Positions 1-8,802 of a stretch of DNA of 24,924 nt are shown in pieces; the stretch's first letter is position 1, and each line of letters starts with the position of its first letter. Location: the NCBI GenBank assembly GCA_946620035.1, contig CAMOMX010000027.1, positions 1 through 24,924 of the forward strand, in the 5' to 3' direction. Both the position numbers and the translations under genes were made by a program. This DNA is from CAG-791 sp003447895. GTDB lineage: Bacteria; Bacillota; Clostridia; Lachnospirales; Lachnospiraceae. The notes beneath the pieces are model-generated. The model saw only the letters and a list, made by a program, of their open reading frames with translations. It was not told where the DNA came from and searched no databases.

Positions 1-1862
1 TCCTTGAGCTTTTTGCCGCCGTTGTAGGCGGACAGAATGGTGTTCATTCCCTTTGTCACCTTGAGCGAATATACATACTTGTCGTTTCCGAGAATTTCTT
101 CAAGGCTGCTCACGTCCGGATTCTTCTCAGTAAAGTCAAAGTAATTGTGGTCGATATAAGATCCGTCCACGAAGTAGCTGTACCGGACCTGCTCGAGGTC
201 GCCGTCCGACCGCTCATATAAAAGATAGACCGTCGAGCCCTCCTCAATGTGGTCCGTGATAAGCTTTCCTCTCTGGCGCGTGTCATAGACCCTGTCTCCG
301 TAGAGCCCCTGGGGAACCAGAAAGCCGAGCTTTCCGGGCACCACGAGCACAATGGCGAGCATGAAGGCGATGCAGGTTCTGCCTATATTTTGGCAGATCA
401 GGTTCTGTCGGCCTCTGAGCCAGACCGCGATCATAAAGAGAAGGGCGAGTTCCGCCAGGAAATAAGAGCCCATGTAGCGCGGGAAGCTGTGCATGCTGTT
501 CATCTCCTGTCTCTCGAAGCACAGCTCATAGAGCATGAGCATCATCAGGGCGTATCCGCCCTCGCCTACCGTGAATACGACTCCCAGAATAATCGTCTCC
601 TTCTGTGAGATCCGGTCTCTGAGCCAGAAGGCCAGCGCGGCCAGGATCAGGATGACAATGAAGAATGAGGTGAAGTAGGTGATCGTGATCGGACCGCTCG
701 CGATGTTTTTCTCAAACAGGGCGAAGATGAACCTCTTGAGCATGTCCCTGTGCGCGTGGTCCGAGGAGTCCGCGATCCTCTTGAGGAACAGGCTGATGCT
801 GATGTTACTGCCCAGCTCGAACTGACGGCTGCTCGGGTAGCGGCTGACCATCCGGTCCCAGGAGATGTAGTAGGCCAGCGCGGCTGCGGCTGACAGGGCT
901 GCGCACAGAATTCCTGCTCTCTTTCCCTTTGCGTTGTCCTCCAGAAAGAGGACAGACAGGGTGAGATACAGAAGTGACAGCCCGATGAAAGCGATGCCGA
1001 TCTGCTTGGATCCGATCAGGGCGACCAGTGACATCAGGTAGGCGAAACGCCCGGCGTGTGTCCTGTACTCCTTCTGATAGACCAGAAAAGCGCTGTAGGC
1101 AAACATCAGGCCGATCGTTATATCCTCGTAAATAGAGCTGATATTCGTGTTGGGGTCGCACAGGGAGCACAGAATGAGGAGGGCAACTGCTGTCATGATT
1201 CCCTTGGCGATGTATTCCGCTGCCGTGAGCACTGCTGAGCCTTTGCTGCTCTTGCTGCTCTCACCGGCTTTGCTGTTTTTGCTGCTCCTGCCGGCTCTGA
1301 CCGGGAACTGCTCAAACAGGTAGGGCACGATCAGGGAGACATTGAGAAGGTGGAGGGCCTGGGCGACGTGGGGCTCGGAATATTTTCCCCCGATCCTGCA
1401 CCAGGCGTATTCAAGGAGCGCGATAAACGGGGGATAATCCTTGTGCCTGTAGAGCGTCGATTCGGTCACGCAGTAGAAGCGGTCCAGCCGGATCATCTCC
1501 TTGACCATCTTGCCCCAGTGCATGAACTCGTCCCAGCTGATGAAGAGGCGTCCCGCGTCCATGACGGCTATGACCGCAAGGCAGCCTATGTAGGCCCACA
1601 GGCCGCCTGTCAGGAGATACTTTCTGTTGGCGGAGATTCCGCCGTTCGCGGCAAGAATAAGCGGGACGGAGGCCGCGGCTGCCAGATACAGGAGATAGAG
1701 GCCGGGCGTAAAGGAGCCCAGCAGGTACTGGCTCAGATACAGGATTACGGATATGCTGTACAGCCCGGTCACGATATTTTTCCCAAAGGGCCTTTTGGTG
1801 ATGACGCAAAGAGATGCGGTAATCAGAACGGAAACGATAAAAGGTACTGCTGTTGCTATCAA
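1..1862 (-). CDS. large polytopic membrane protein, GT-C glycosyltransferase-like (3' end cut by window)
   Basis: I translated this frame by hand; 620 codons are open and the gene runs off the left edge. The start is TTG at 1862, preceded by GAGGGA about 8 nt upstream; an in-frame TGA at 1875-1877 rules out a longer N-terminus. The protein opens with a membrane segment (MIATAVPFIVSVLITA) and then alternates many hydrophobic segments with short loops. WDEFMHWG at residues 110-117 lies in an early loop, where GT-C enzymes keep their acidic catalytic or metal motif, and HKDYPP follows at about 140. A Ser/Lys-rich linker (SSKNSKAGESSKSSK) sits mid-protein, and the last ~100 visible residues are hydrophilic. 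It follows yfhO on the same strand with a 62-nt gap holding a palindrome doublet. A role in transferring or exporting surface sugar is inferred from architecture only; an O-antigen polymerase-like protein is the alternative. Confidence 0.72.
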   Translation of the reverse strand, partial: MIATAVPFIVSVLITASLCVITKRPFGKNIVTGLYSISVILYLSQYLLGSFTPGLYLLYLAAAASVPLILAANGGISANRKYLLTGGLWAYIGCLAVIAVMDAGRLFISWDEFMHWGKMVKEMIRLDRFYCVTESTLYRHKDYPPFIALLEYAWCRIGGKYSEPHVAQALHLLNVSLIVPYLFEQFPVRAGRSSKNSKAGESSKSSKGSAVLTAAEYIAKGIMTAVALLILCSLCDPNTNISSIYEDITIGLMFAYSAFLVYQKEYRTHAGRFAYLMSLVALIGSKQIGIAFIGLSLLYLTLSVLFLEDNAKGKRAGILCAALSAAAALAYYISWDRMVSRYPSSRQFELGSNISISLFLKRIADSSDHAHRDMLKRFIFALFEKNIASGPITITYFTSFFIVILILAALAFWLRDRISQKETIILGVVFTVGEGGYALMMLMLYELCFERQEMNSMHSFPRYMGSYFLAELALLFMIAVWLRGRQNLICQNIGRTCIAFMLAIVLVVPGKLGFLVPQGLYGDRVYDTRQRGKLITDHIEEGSTVYLLYERSDGDLEQVRYSYFVDGSYIDHNYFDFTEKNPDVSSLEEILGNDKYVYSLKVTKGMNTILSAYNGGKKLK

Positions 1863-1872
1863 GGATCTATTC

Positions 1873-1963
1873 CCTCACTTTATACAATTTTTATGGTGCC
1901 AGGCACCATTAAATTTTTATAAACTCACTTTATACTTTTTTTATGGTGCCAGGCACCATAAAC
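1873..1963. repeat. palindrome doublet 1 (two 50-bp direct units)
   Basis: Two copies of ATGGTGCCAGGCACCAT lie at 1893-1909 and 1943-1959, exactly 50 bp apart. Each is preceded by the same CTCACTTTATAC stretch (1874-1885 and 1924-1935), so the unit is a 50-bp direct repeat. The spacer contains TATAAA and TTTATA as a small inverted pair. The second copy extends to a 23-bp palindrome at 1940-1962. The doublet lies between yfhO and the GT-C gene and overlaps the 3' end of yfhO. It matches two other doublets in the window and is REP-like (repetitive extragenic palindrome) by structure. Confidence 0.85.
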
Positions 1964-4633
1964 AAGCGCGGCCAGTGTGATGAGCGATACGAGGAGGCCC
2001 TCTCTCATGTAGGGCGTCCGGTAGCGAAGTTCCACTTCGTGGCGGCCGGCCGGAAGGACAATGGCCGTATAGAGGAGATCCGACCGCATTGTCTCCACTC
2101 TCTCCCCGTCAAGGAAAGCCGACCATCCCGCGCTGTAAGGGACCGCGAACTGCATGATCCTGTCCTGCGGCGCCTCGATCGAACCGGAGATTCCCCTGCC
2201 GCTGACGCGCACGTCCCGGAATTCGTCCTCCGCGAGCGCGCGGACGCGCTGCTCATAAGAATCCATGGGCACCGCCCAGAGCTTTATGGAGTCATAAGTA
2301 AAGCTGCTCTGCTTGGAGAAGATCAGCTTGATACTGTTTCTGCCCGGTGCACCGCTCCCGAGATTATAGGTGATGCCATCCCGCATGACGGGCCAGTTGT
2401 TGGAGAGGTTGGTCAGTTTTCCGTCTTTGCCGATGCGGTAGCCCGCTTTATTGTTTCTGCGGACGACATTGATGTTTCCGCCGTCGGGATACACGATTTC
2501 CGCCCCTTCGATCTGGAGGTAGATCTCCGCGTTGTCCGGAATGTCCGCCTTCAAGGGGACCGATGCCCCGGCGCAGTCGGCTTCCATGGTATGCTCCGTG
2601 ATCACGGCGTCTTCCGGTGTCCCGACCTCAAATTCGAGCTGATAGGCCCCGCACTCCGGCGCCGCCTCTTCAAAGCGGCCGGCCAAGGCTTCGCACGAAT
2701 CCTCTTCGAGCACCGCGCCCTGCAGGATCGCCTCCTGCCTCTCGATGGGGCTGAGCGCCTCAAACTCCCCCCGGCTGATATAGCTTCGGAAGGTATAGCC
2801 GATCGGCAGCGCATACGGGTTCTCATAGAGCGCATATTCCTCGTCGGACATCTCCGGAACATACTGATACCCGTACGGGACCGCCACTTTCCGGGAAACC
2901 GGCGTCGTGTAATACCGGACCGCCGCCAGTTCCATCAGCGCGGCTCTCGTATCCAGCCCGGAGAAGAAGCAGTTCTGCACGATCGTGTTGGCCTCGAAGC
3001 TTGTCAGGTACTCGAGCATCGATCCCGGAAGAAGGCTCCACCAGGCGGCCGTCCCGTTCACATGATTGATCCCGTCCACATTGACGGTGTACTCCCTGCT
3101 CTCCACCCGAAAGAAGTTCTCCTCTGTGGAAAGCCCCGACGCGAGCATGGAGGAATCTCTGTAATAGCTGTCAAAATCCTCCGCCTTCTCAAAGTCCGCC
3201 GCGTAATTTCCTGCTTCCGGCGAATAGAAGTAATAACACTGAAAGAAAACACAGACCACCGTCAGGATCACCAGCGCCGCGCGGGTGAGGCGCCTCATGA
3301 AAGGGCCGCTCAGGCCGCTCAGAAGATACACGCCCAGCGTGACAAGGAGCAGGATCATGGCGGCATCTTTGAAGTCCCCGTCAAAGGCATCCTTCATAGA
3401 CCAGGCCGCCCACACGTAGAGAAGGCCCGCCGCGACAACAAAGAGCCTCCTCAGGATCGTCCCCTCACAGAGCCCCTCGAACGACTCCGTCAGCATGAGC
3501 GCCGCGACAAAGGCCACCGCGAAGTTCCACCGGTTGGAGGCGTAGCCCATCCCGTTCATGATCCGCCCGGCCATCGGGATCCCCATCATGATCAGCATAC
3601 AGAGGCCATAGATCCTGAGCGCCCGGCCCCGGCCGGAGGCATCGTCCCCCCTCTTCGTATAGAAGAAGAGGATCGCCGGAAGGCACACGCTCAAAAGGCA
3701 GACGACCGTCGTGTAACCCGGCCATGAGAACGGGACGAAGAAGGTCGCGAACAGGTCCCTGTAAAACTGCGGCTCATAAGAAAGCGCCGAAGCGCTGTAG
3801 CCGCTCAGGCCGCCGACCCGCGGATTCTGCAGATAGGCGTAGATCGTGGGAAAGAGGGAGAAAGCCCCCAGAAGCGCGCCGCAGGCGCACACACCTGCCG
3901 CCCCAAGATCCAGTGCGAGTTCCGCTTTAAGCACTGCCGCTGTTCGATCTTTTGACCAGGCAGCGATGCTCCTTGCCAAAACATAGAGCACCAGGAGGAT
4001 CGCGTCGATATAAAAGGTGTAGAAGCTCACCAGCAGGTTCATGAACACGGCAAACAGAAGGAGCGCCTTTTTCCTGCCGGTCCTGTAGAGCTCATAGCCG
4101 GCCAGCATCAGGGGCAGAAAGCACGCCCAGTTGATGTAGTTGGGGTGCCTTGCGAACATAAAGAGGATGCTTCCCGAAAACGTGTACGCCAGGGCGCCGC
4201 AGAGCACGGCCTCATGGCTTCTCTTCGCCGTGACGAAGCAGTAGACGGAAAACGCCGCGCCGGAAAGCCACAGCTTGGCGAAGACCATGGCGGCATATCG
4301 GTGCGCTCTCGACAAAAAGAGAAGCGACGCGCACAGCCAGCTGACCGGGTCCGCGAAGTCATAGCTGTTGAGCGCCGTAAAAAGATCGACGCCCTGCAGG
4401 ATCGAATAGTTGAACGGCAGGATCCCGCTCAGATCGCGCTGCCCGCCCAAGACCGACTCCGTGATCTCACAGAGATAGGCAAAGGCCGGGAAATGCTGGT
4501 AGGCGCCGTCGTTCAGCCACAGCATATTTCTTCCGTCCGCGTGGTAAAAACGGTAAATAAAAAGGGAGCCTGCCAGAAAGAGGACGGAATAGAGTATAAA
4601 GTAAGCTACTTTACTGCTTCTGATCTTCCTCAT
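1925..4633 (-). CDS. yfhO: YfhO family membrane protein (GT-C type, probable polymer glycosylation)
   Basis: This 902-residue protein has the YfhO layout. An N-terminal membrane segment at about 9-28 is followed by NDGAYQHFPAF (residues 41-51) in the first outer loop, where the family keeps its acidic residue. A dozen or so membrane segments run to about residue 470, a long extracytoplasmic region covers about 475-870, and a last membrane helix (GLLVSLITLAALVYGAW) ends the protein. In Bacillus and Listeria, YfhO-type proteins transfer a sugar from an undecaprenyl-linked donor to lipoteichoic acid on the outer face; the acceptor here is unknown. GGGAG lies 9 nt before the ATG. It starts 54 nt after glgP and is probably co-transcribed with it. 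Oddity: residues 892-897 (YGAWHH) are coded by the palindromic repeat, and the stop lies within the same repeat unit. Confidence 0.85.
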   Translation of the reverse strand: MRKIRSSKVAYFILYSVLFLAGSLFIYRFYHADGRNMLWLNDGAYQHFPAFAYLCEITESVLGGQRDLSGILPFNYSILQGVDLFTALNSYDFADPVSWLCASLLFLSRAHRYAAMVFAKLWLSGAAFSVYCFVTAKRSHEAVLCGALAYTFSGSILFMFARHPNYINWACFLPLMLAGYELYRTGRKKALLLFAVFMNLLVSFYTFYIDAILLVLYVLARSIAAWSKDRTAAVLKAELALDLGAAGVCACGALLGAFSLFPTIYAYLQNPRVGGLSGYSASALSYEPQFYRDLFATFFVPFSWPGYTTVVCLLSVCLPAILFFYTKRGDDASGRGRALRIYGLCMLIMMGIPMAGRIMNGMGYASNRWNFAVAFVAALMLTESFEGLCEGTILRRLFVVAAGLLYVWAAWSMKDAFDGDFKDAAMILLLVTLGVYLLSGLSGPFMRRLTRAALVILTVVCVFFQCYYFYSPEAGNYAADFEKAEDFDSYYRDSSMLASGLSTEENFFRVESREYTVNVDGINHVNGTAAWWSLLPGSMLEYLTSFEANTIVQNCFFSGLDTRAALMELAAVRYYTTPVSRKVAVPYGYQYVPEMSDEEYALYENPYALPIGYTFRSYISRGEFEALSPIERQEAILQGAVLEEDSCEALAGRFEEAAPECGAYQLEFEVGTPEDAVITEHTMEADCAGASVPLKADIPDNAEIYLQIEGAEIVYPDGGNINVVRRNNKAGYRIGKDGKLTNLSNNWPVMRDGITYNLGSGAPGRNSIKLIFSKQSSFTYDSIKLWAVPMDSYEQRVRALAEDEFRDVRVSGRGISGSIEAPQDRIMQFAVPYSAGWSAFLDGERVETMRSDLLYTAIVLPAGRHEVELRYRTPYMREGLLVSLITLAALVYGAWHHKKSIK

Positions 4634-4687
4634 GACTGTAGTCTCCCTTGCTTGTTTCTTCTGTTTTTTACTTTATCGCAAATACTG

Positions 4688-6967
4688 TCAGCAATCCTTC
4701 TCCAGGTGCCAGATATCCTTATTATACTGGTCGATCGTGCGGTCAGACGAGAAATATCCCGCCTTTGCGATATTGACCGCCATCTTCTTCGCCCAGCTCT
4801 TTCTGTCCTCGTAGGCGGCGAGTGCGTCGTCCTTGGCCTTGCAGTAGCTCTCAAAATCGGGGAAGGTCATAAACCAGTCCTTCTTAAGAAGCTCATCATA
4901 GAGCTGCTTTAAGAGCTTCTTGTCGCCGGCCTCTTCCATCTCCTCGCTGATCAGGAAATCGACTGCCTTCTGCAGTCTTTTGTCCTTCTTGTACCATTCC
5001 CTGGAGACATAGTCCGCCTTCTTATAGTGCTCGATGACTTCCTCGGAGGACTGTCCGAAGGTGAAAATATTGTCCTTTCCGACGAGCTCCGCGATCTCCA
5101 CGTTGGCGCCGTCCATGGTTCCCAGCGTCACCGCGCCGTTCAGCATGAACTTCATGTTGCCGGTTCCGCTGGCCTCCTTGGAGGCGAGCGAGATCTGCTC
5201 GGAGATGTCCGATGCGGGGATCAGCTTCTCCGCCATCGATACGTTGTAGTTTCGGAGCATGATGACCTTCAGGTAAGGGCTCACCTCAGGGTCATTGTTT
5301 ACGATCTTACTGAAAGCGAGGATCGCGTGGATGATGTCCTTGGCGATGACATAGGCGGGAGCCGCCTTGGCGCCAAAGAACACCGTGACCGGCCTGCGCG
5401 GTCTGTAGCCGTCCTTGATATGAAGGTAGCTGTCGATCGCCCACAGGAGGTTTAGCTGCTGCCTCTTGTACTCATGAAGGCGCTTGATCTGCACGTCATA
5501 GACCGACTTGGGATTTACCTTGTCGCCCTGGTACTTGTAGAGCCAGTCGGCAAACTTCTGCTTCTCTGTGCTCTTTCGGTTCAGGATGCACTGCAGGAAA
5601 GCCGGATCCTCCGTATAGGGCATGAGCTTTTCGAGCTGCTCCGCGTCGGTCTTCCAGCCGTCGCCGATCTTCTCTGTGATCAGCTCTGTCAGCTCCGGGT
5701 TGCACTCGATGACCCATCTGCGGAACGTGATCCCGTTGGTCTTGTTGTTGAACTTCCCGGGATAGAGCTTGTAGAAATTGTTGAGCTCCGTGTTCTTTAA
5801 GATCTCCGTGTGAAGCCATGCCACGCCGTTTACGGAGTGACTGTAGTGGATGTCCATATGGGCCATGTGGACATTTCCGTCCGCGTCAATGATCTGAACG
5901 GAAGGGTCACTGTATTTTGCCTTGACGGCGTCGTTCATCCTCTTGATGATGGGCATCAGGTGCGGCACAACGGCCTTAAAATAGTGCCTGGGCCATGTCT
6001 CGAGCGCCTCGGCAAGGATCGTGTGGTTGGTGTAGGCACAGACGTCGGTGACGATCTGATAGGCCTCCTTCTCCTCGATGCCTTTCTCGGTCAGGATGCG
6101 GACCAGCTCGGGAATGACCAGGGACGGGTGCGTGTCGTTGATCTGGATCGCCGCATAGTCGGCCAGGTCGTGCAGGTTGCTTCCCCGCTCCGTGCACTCA
6201 TCGATGATCAGCTGCGCCGCGTTGCTGACCATGAAGTACTCCTGATAGACGCGGAGCATTCTGCCGGCCTCGTCGCTGTCGTCAGGGTAGAGGAAGAGCG
6301 TCAGGTTCTTCTCGATCTCCTCCTTGTCAAAGTCGATGCCGGAGCCGATCAGTCTCTCGTTTACAGAATCGAGGTCGAACAGGCGGAGGCGTCCGCACTT
6401 GCTGCCGTAGCCCGTGACGTCGATCTCATACATGGTGGAGAGAAGCTCCTTGTTTCCGCATTTCACTTTGTAGTGCCTGTCGGTCCTTCTCATCCAGTTG
6501 GACATGCCCCACTTCCGCCAGTAATCCGGCCTTGCGTGCTGCTTGTTGTCCTCAAAGGACTGCTTGAACAGGCCGCAGTGGTAGGCAAGTCCCACGCCGT
6601 CCGCGGGAAGGCCGAGCGTCGCCAGGCTGTCGATGAAGCAGGCCGCGAGTCTCCCCAGGCCGCCGTTTCCAAGGGAGGGCTCATACTCGAACTCCTCCAG
6701 CTCGGTGATATCCTTTCCGGCTTCCGAGAGCTCCGCCTTGACGGCGTCATAGAGCCCCAGGTTGATCAGGTTGTTGGACAGAAGCTTTCCGATCAGGAAT
6801 TCCGCGGAAATGTAGTACACCTTCTTCTTTCCGCTGTTGTAGCCCTTGTCCCGGCAGGCGTCCTGCGTGAGGGCGAGCGCCGCGTTGTACAGCTCCAGGA
6901 TCGTACATTCCTCCAGGGCCTTTCCGGTATAGTCTCTCAGTTTCATTTCTGCTTTATTGTCTTTCAA
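4688..6967 (-). CDS. glgP: glycogen/maltodextrin phosphorylase
   Basis: This cytosolic enzyme releases glucose-1-phosphate from alpha-1,4-glucan ends using phosphate and pyridoxal phosphate. The GT35 family signature is plain: EASGTGNMKFMLNGA near residues 598-612 holds the PLP lysine (about K606), followed by TMDGANVEI. Other conserved blocks are YYISAEFLIGKLLSNN, GNGGLGRLAACFIDSLATL, NDTHPSL, VKRLHEYKRQ-type (here IKRLHEYKRQ) and TNGITFRRW. At 759 residues it is shorter at the N-terminus than the ~800-residue E. coli MalP, as I expect for clostridial forms. The start is TTG at 6967, supported by GGAGG 7 nt upstream; the first ATG is seven codons inside. A good sigma-A-like promoter lies at 7015-7043. 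It is divergent from galK, so two routes to hexose phosphate share one intergenic region. Confidence 0.95.
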   Translation of the reverse strand: MKDNKAEMKLRDYTGKALEECTILELYNAALALTQDACRDKGYNSGKKKVYYISAEFLIGKLLSNNLINLGLYDAVKAELSEAGKDITELEEFEYEPSLGNGGLGRLAACFIDSLATLGLPADGVGLAYHCGLFKQSFEDNKQHARPDYWRKWGMSNWMRRTDRHYKVKCGNKELLSTMYEIDVTGYGSKCGRLRLFDLDSVNERLIGSGIDFDKEEIEKNLTLFLYPDDSDEAGRMLRVYQEYFMVSNAAQLIIDECTERGSNLHDLADYAAIQINDTHPSLVIPELVRILTEKGIEEKEAYQIVTDVCAYTNHTILAEALETWPRHYFKAVVPHLMPIIKRMNDAVKAKYSDPSVQIIDADGNVHMAHMDIHYSHSVNGVAWLHTEILKNTELNNFYKLYPGKFNNKTNGITFRRWVIECNPELTELITEKIGDGWKTDAEQLEKLMPYTEDPAFLQCILNRKSTEKQKFADWLYKYQGDKVNPKSVYDVQIKRLHEYKRQQLNLLWAIDSYLHIKDGYRPRRPVTVFFGAKAAPAYVIAKDIIHAILAFSKIVNNDPEVSPYLKVIMLRNYNVSMAEKLIPASDISEQISLASKEASGTGNMKFMLNGAVTLGTMDGANVEIAELVGKDNIFTFGQSSEEVIEHYKKADYVSREWYKKDKRLQKAVDFLISEEMEEAGDKKLLKQLYDELLKKDWFMTFPDFESYCKAKDDALAAYEDRKSWAKKMAVNIAKAGYFSSDRTIDQYNKDIWHLEKDC

Positions 6968-7014
6968 GGTTGACCTCCGTACTTTCTTTTATAAAGTCGT
7001 GTTTTCAAGATTGC

Positions 7015-7043
7015 ATTATACTGATACCTTCCCCTCAGTGCAA
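7015..7043 (-). promoter_or_regulatory. predicted sigma-A promoter of glgP
   Basis: Read on the minus strand, TTGCAC (7038-7043) and TATAAT (7015-7020) are separated by exactly 17 bp. This is the best promoter match in the window and lies about 48 bp before the glgP start codon. The palindrome doublet begins at 7044, directly against the -35 box. Confidence 0.75.
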
Positions 7044-7130
7044 GTTTATACTTTTTTAATGGTGCCTGGCACCATAAACTCTTTATAAACTTCTGTTTAT
7101 ACTTTCTTTATGGTGCCTGGCACCATAAAC
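7044..7130. repeat. palindrome doublet 2
   Basis: Two copies of ATGGTGCCTGGCACCAT lie at 7059-7075 and 7110-7126, with centres 51 bp apart and in the same orientation. Both are preceded by GTTTATACTTT (7044-7054 and 7095-7105), and the spacer carries TATAAAC then GTTTATA as a small hairpin. It lies in the divergent glgP-galK region. The palindrome is the same as in doublet 1 and doublet 3. Confidence 0.85.
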
Positions 7131-7211
7131 TTTCCACATTTCTCCGTTTCATATGCATGACAAAGAAGGTATACTTAAAGCCATAGGACCGCACCTGTCT
7201 CGGGCCTGAAT

Positions 7212-7300
7212 CGCCGAAAGCGCCGAAAGCGCCCAAAGCGCCCCGTCTCATTCCCGGCGCGGTCCCGCGCTGTCCCGCGAAAGCGGCAGCAGGGTGACAG
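7212..7300 (+). promoter_or_regulatory. GC-rich galK leader with 9-bp repeats and hairpins
   Basis: The 382-bp region 6968-7349 holds no gene. Besides the glgP promoter and doublet 2 it has a GC-rich block. CGCCGAAAG occurs twice in tandem at 7212-7229, followed by CGCCCAAAG and CGCC to 7242. Next come two inverted repeats: GCGCGG/CCGCGC at 7257-7270, and CTGTC/GACAG at 7270-7300 enclosing CCGC-GAAA-GCGG. A possible -10 (TATACT, 7170-7175) lies upstream with only a poor -35. A structured 5' leader for galK is possible; no known riboswitch was recognised. Confidence 0.35.
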
Positions 7301-7349
7301 GGAATTCGATACAGAAGAACTAAGAGGTATAGGAGGCACAGCACATAAT

Positions 7350-8639
7350 ATGAAGAATATCAAATCCTTTTTGGAAGAGCTTAAAAGCGGCGCCCTGAAC
7401 GGCCGCATGACCGAGATCTACGGCTGCGACGCAGACGGCGCCCGGAAATACGCTGACCGGTTTACCCGCGTGATCCAGGGCTTTACCGTAACTTTCCCTC
7501 AGCAGGCGAACGCTGAGATCGGCCTTTACTCCGCCCCCGGCCGCACGGAGATCGGAGGCAACCACACCGATCACCAGTACGGCTGCGTTCTCGCCGCCAG
7601 CGTAAATCTCGACGCGATCGCCGCGGCCGCCCTCAACGGAACGGACACGATCCGCTTCTACTCCGAGGGCTACGGCATGATCGAGGCGGACCTCTCCGTC
7701 CTCGAACCCGTCGAATCCGAAAAAGAGTCCACCCTCGCGCTGATCCGCGGCATGGCAGCTCTCGCCATTCAGAAGGGATACCCGGTCAAGGGCTTCGACG
7801 TATACTGCACCAGCAACGTCCTGGGCGGCTCCGGCCTCTCTTCTTCCGCCGCCTTCGAGACACTCCTCGGCGTCATCATCAATGACATGTTCTGCGGAAA
7901 TGTCTTCGACGCGGTCGAGATCGCCAAGATGGGCCAGATCACAGAGAATCAGTACTTCGGAAAACCCAGCGGACTGATGGATCAGTCGGCCTCCTCCGTG
8001 GGCGGCGTCGTCGCCATCGACTTCGGCGATCCCGAAAATCCCAAGGTGGAGAAGATCGACCTTGACCTGACCGGAGAGGGATACGCCCTCTGCATCATCG
8101 ACTCCAAGAGCAGCCACGCCGATCTGACCGACGCCTACGCGGGCATTCCCAGAGAGATGAAATCCGTGGCCGCCGTCTTCGGAAAGACCCACCTCCGCGG
8201 CGTCTCCAAGGAGCAGCTCATCGAGAACACCTCCGCGATCCGCAAGGTCTGCGGCGACCGCGCATTCCTCCGCGCCATGCACTTCGTTCTCGACAATCAG
8301 CGCGCGCAGGAAGAGGCAGCTGCTCTCAAGGTCGGCGATTTTGACAAATTCCTCAGCATCGTGAAGGCCTCCGGCTTCTCCTCCTACATGTACCTGCAGA
8401 ACATCTCCGTCGAAGGCGCGGTCGAGAACCAGGCTGTCGGCGTTGCCCTCTCCCTGTGCGACGTTCTTCTCGGCGGCCGCGGCGCATTCCGCGTACACGG
8501 CGGCGGCTTCGCGGGCACGGTCCAGGCCTTCGTCCCGCTGGATCTTCTGGACGACTTCAAGGCCACAGTCGAGAACGCCATCGCGCCCGGCTGCTGCCAC
8601 GTCCTGTCCATCCGTCCCGTAGGCGGCGCCGTCGTCTGA
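7350..8639 (+). CDS. galK: galactokinase-type GHMP kinase
   Basis: The likely reaction is ATP-dependent phosphorylation of galactose to galactose-1-phosphate (Leloir pathway). All three GHMP motifs are visible: GRTEIGGNHTDH at 64-75, GGSGLSSSAAFE at 159-170 (ATP loop), and HGGGFAGT at 383-390. GLMDQ at 208-212 supplies the expected catalytic aspartate D211. The length of 429 is longer than the usual ~390. The first motif reads GNHTDH where classical GalK has GEHTDY, so the sugar-contacting Glu is Asn; this fits a clostridial subgroup, but another GHMP sugar kinase is not excluded. GGAGG lies 13 nt before the ATG, a slightly long spacing. No galT or galE is adjacent. It ends at a bidirectional terminator shared with the next minus-strand gene. 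Confidence 0.85.
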   Translation: MKNIKSFLEELKSGALNGRMTEIYGCDADGARKYADRFTRVIQGFTVTFPQQANAEIGLYSAPGRTEIGGNHTDHQYGCVLAASVNLDAIAAAALNGTDTIRFYSEGYGMIEADLSVLEPVESEKESTLALIRGMAALAIQKGYPVKGFDVYCTSNVLGGSGLSSSAAFETLLGVIINDMFCGNVFDAVEIAKMGQITENQYFGKPSGLMDQSASSVGGVVAIDFGDPENPKVEKIDLDLTGEGYALCIIDSKSSHADLTDAYAGIPREMKSVAAVFGKTHLRGVSKEQLIENTSAIRKVCGDRAFLRAMHFVLDNQRAQEEAAALKVGDFDKFLSIVKASGFSSYMYLQNISVEGAVENQAVGVALSLCDVLLGGRGAFRVHGGGFAGTVQAFVPLDLLDDFKATVENAIAPGCCHVLSIRPVGGAVV

Positions 8640-8742
8640 CCCGGGCACTTTGCGCGGCCAAAATAGCGCACATACCAAAAGATCGCGCCCGCCCGGAGAC
8701 AATCTCCACCCGGGAAACCGCGCAGGCCGCCCAATCCATCGG

Positions 8743-8796
8743 CAAATAAAAAAGGGGGTTCGCCATCCAAACCAAGCGAACCCCCTTCTTTTTTGA
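8743..8796. terminator. bidirectional intrinsic terminator between galK and the 8803-9201 gene
   Basis: A perfect 12-bp stem (8752-8763 with 8776-8787, AAGGGGGTTCGC and its complement) has a 12-nt loop. It is flanked by an A-rich run on the left and CTTTTTT on the right, so it can terminate both convergent transcripts. Confidence 0.85.
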
Positions 8797-8802
8797 CTCC
8801 CT

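Noticed and set aside
1873..1963. Evenly spaced palindromic repeats that might be a small CRISPR array
   Set aside because: There are only two units per site, spacers are alike rather than unique, and no cas gene is present.
1943..3727. 594-residue plus-strand open frame starting in the palindrome (MVPGT)
   Set aside because: It is antisense to yfhO, very rich in Arg and His, and has no domain. MVPGT is just the translated palindrome.
5810..6973. 387-residue plus-strand open frame
   Set aside because: Antisense shadow of glgP, which has an unmistakable PLP motif on the other strand.
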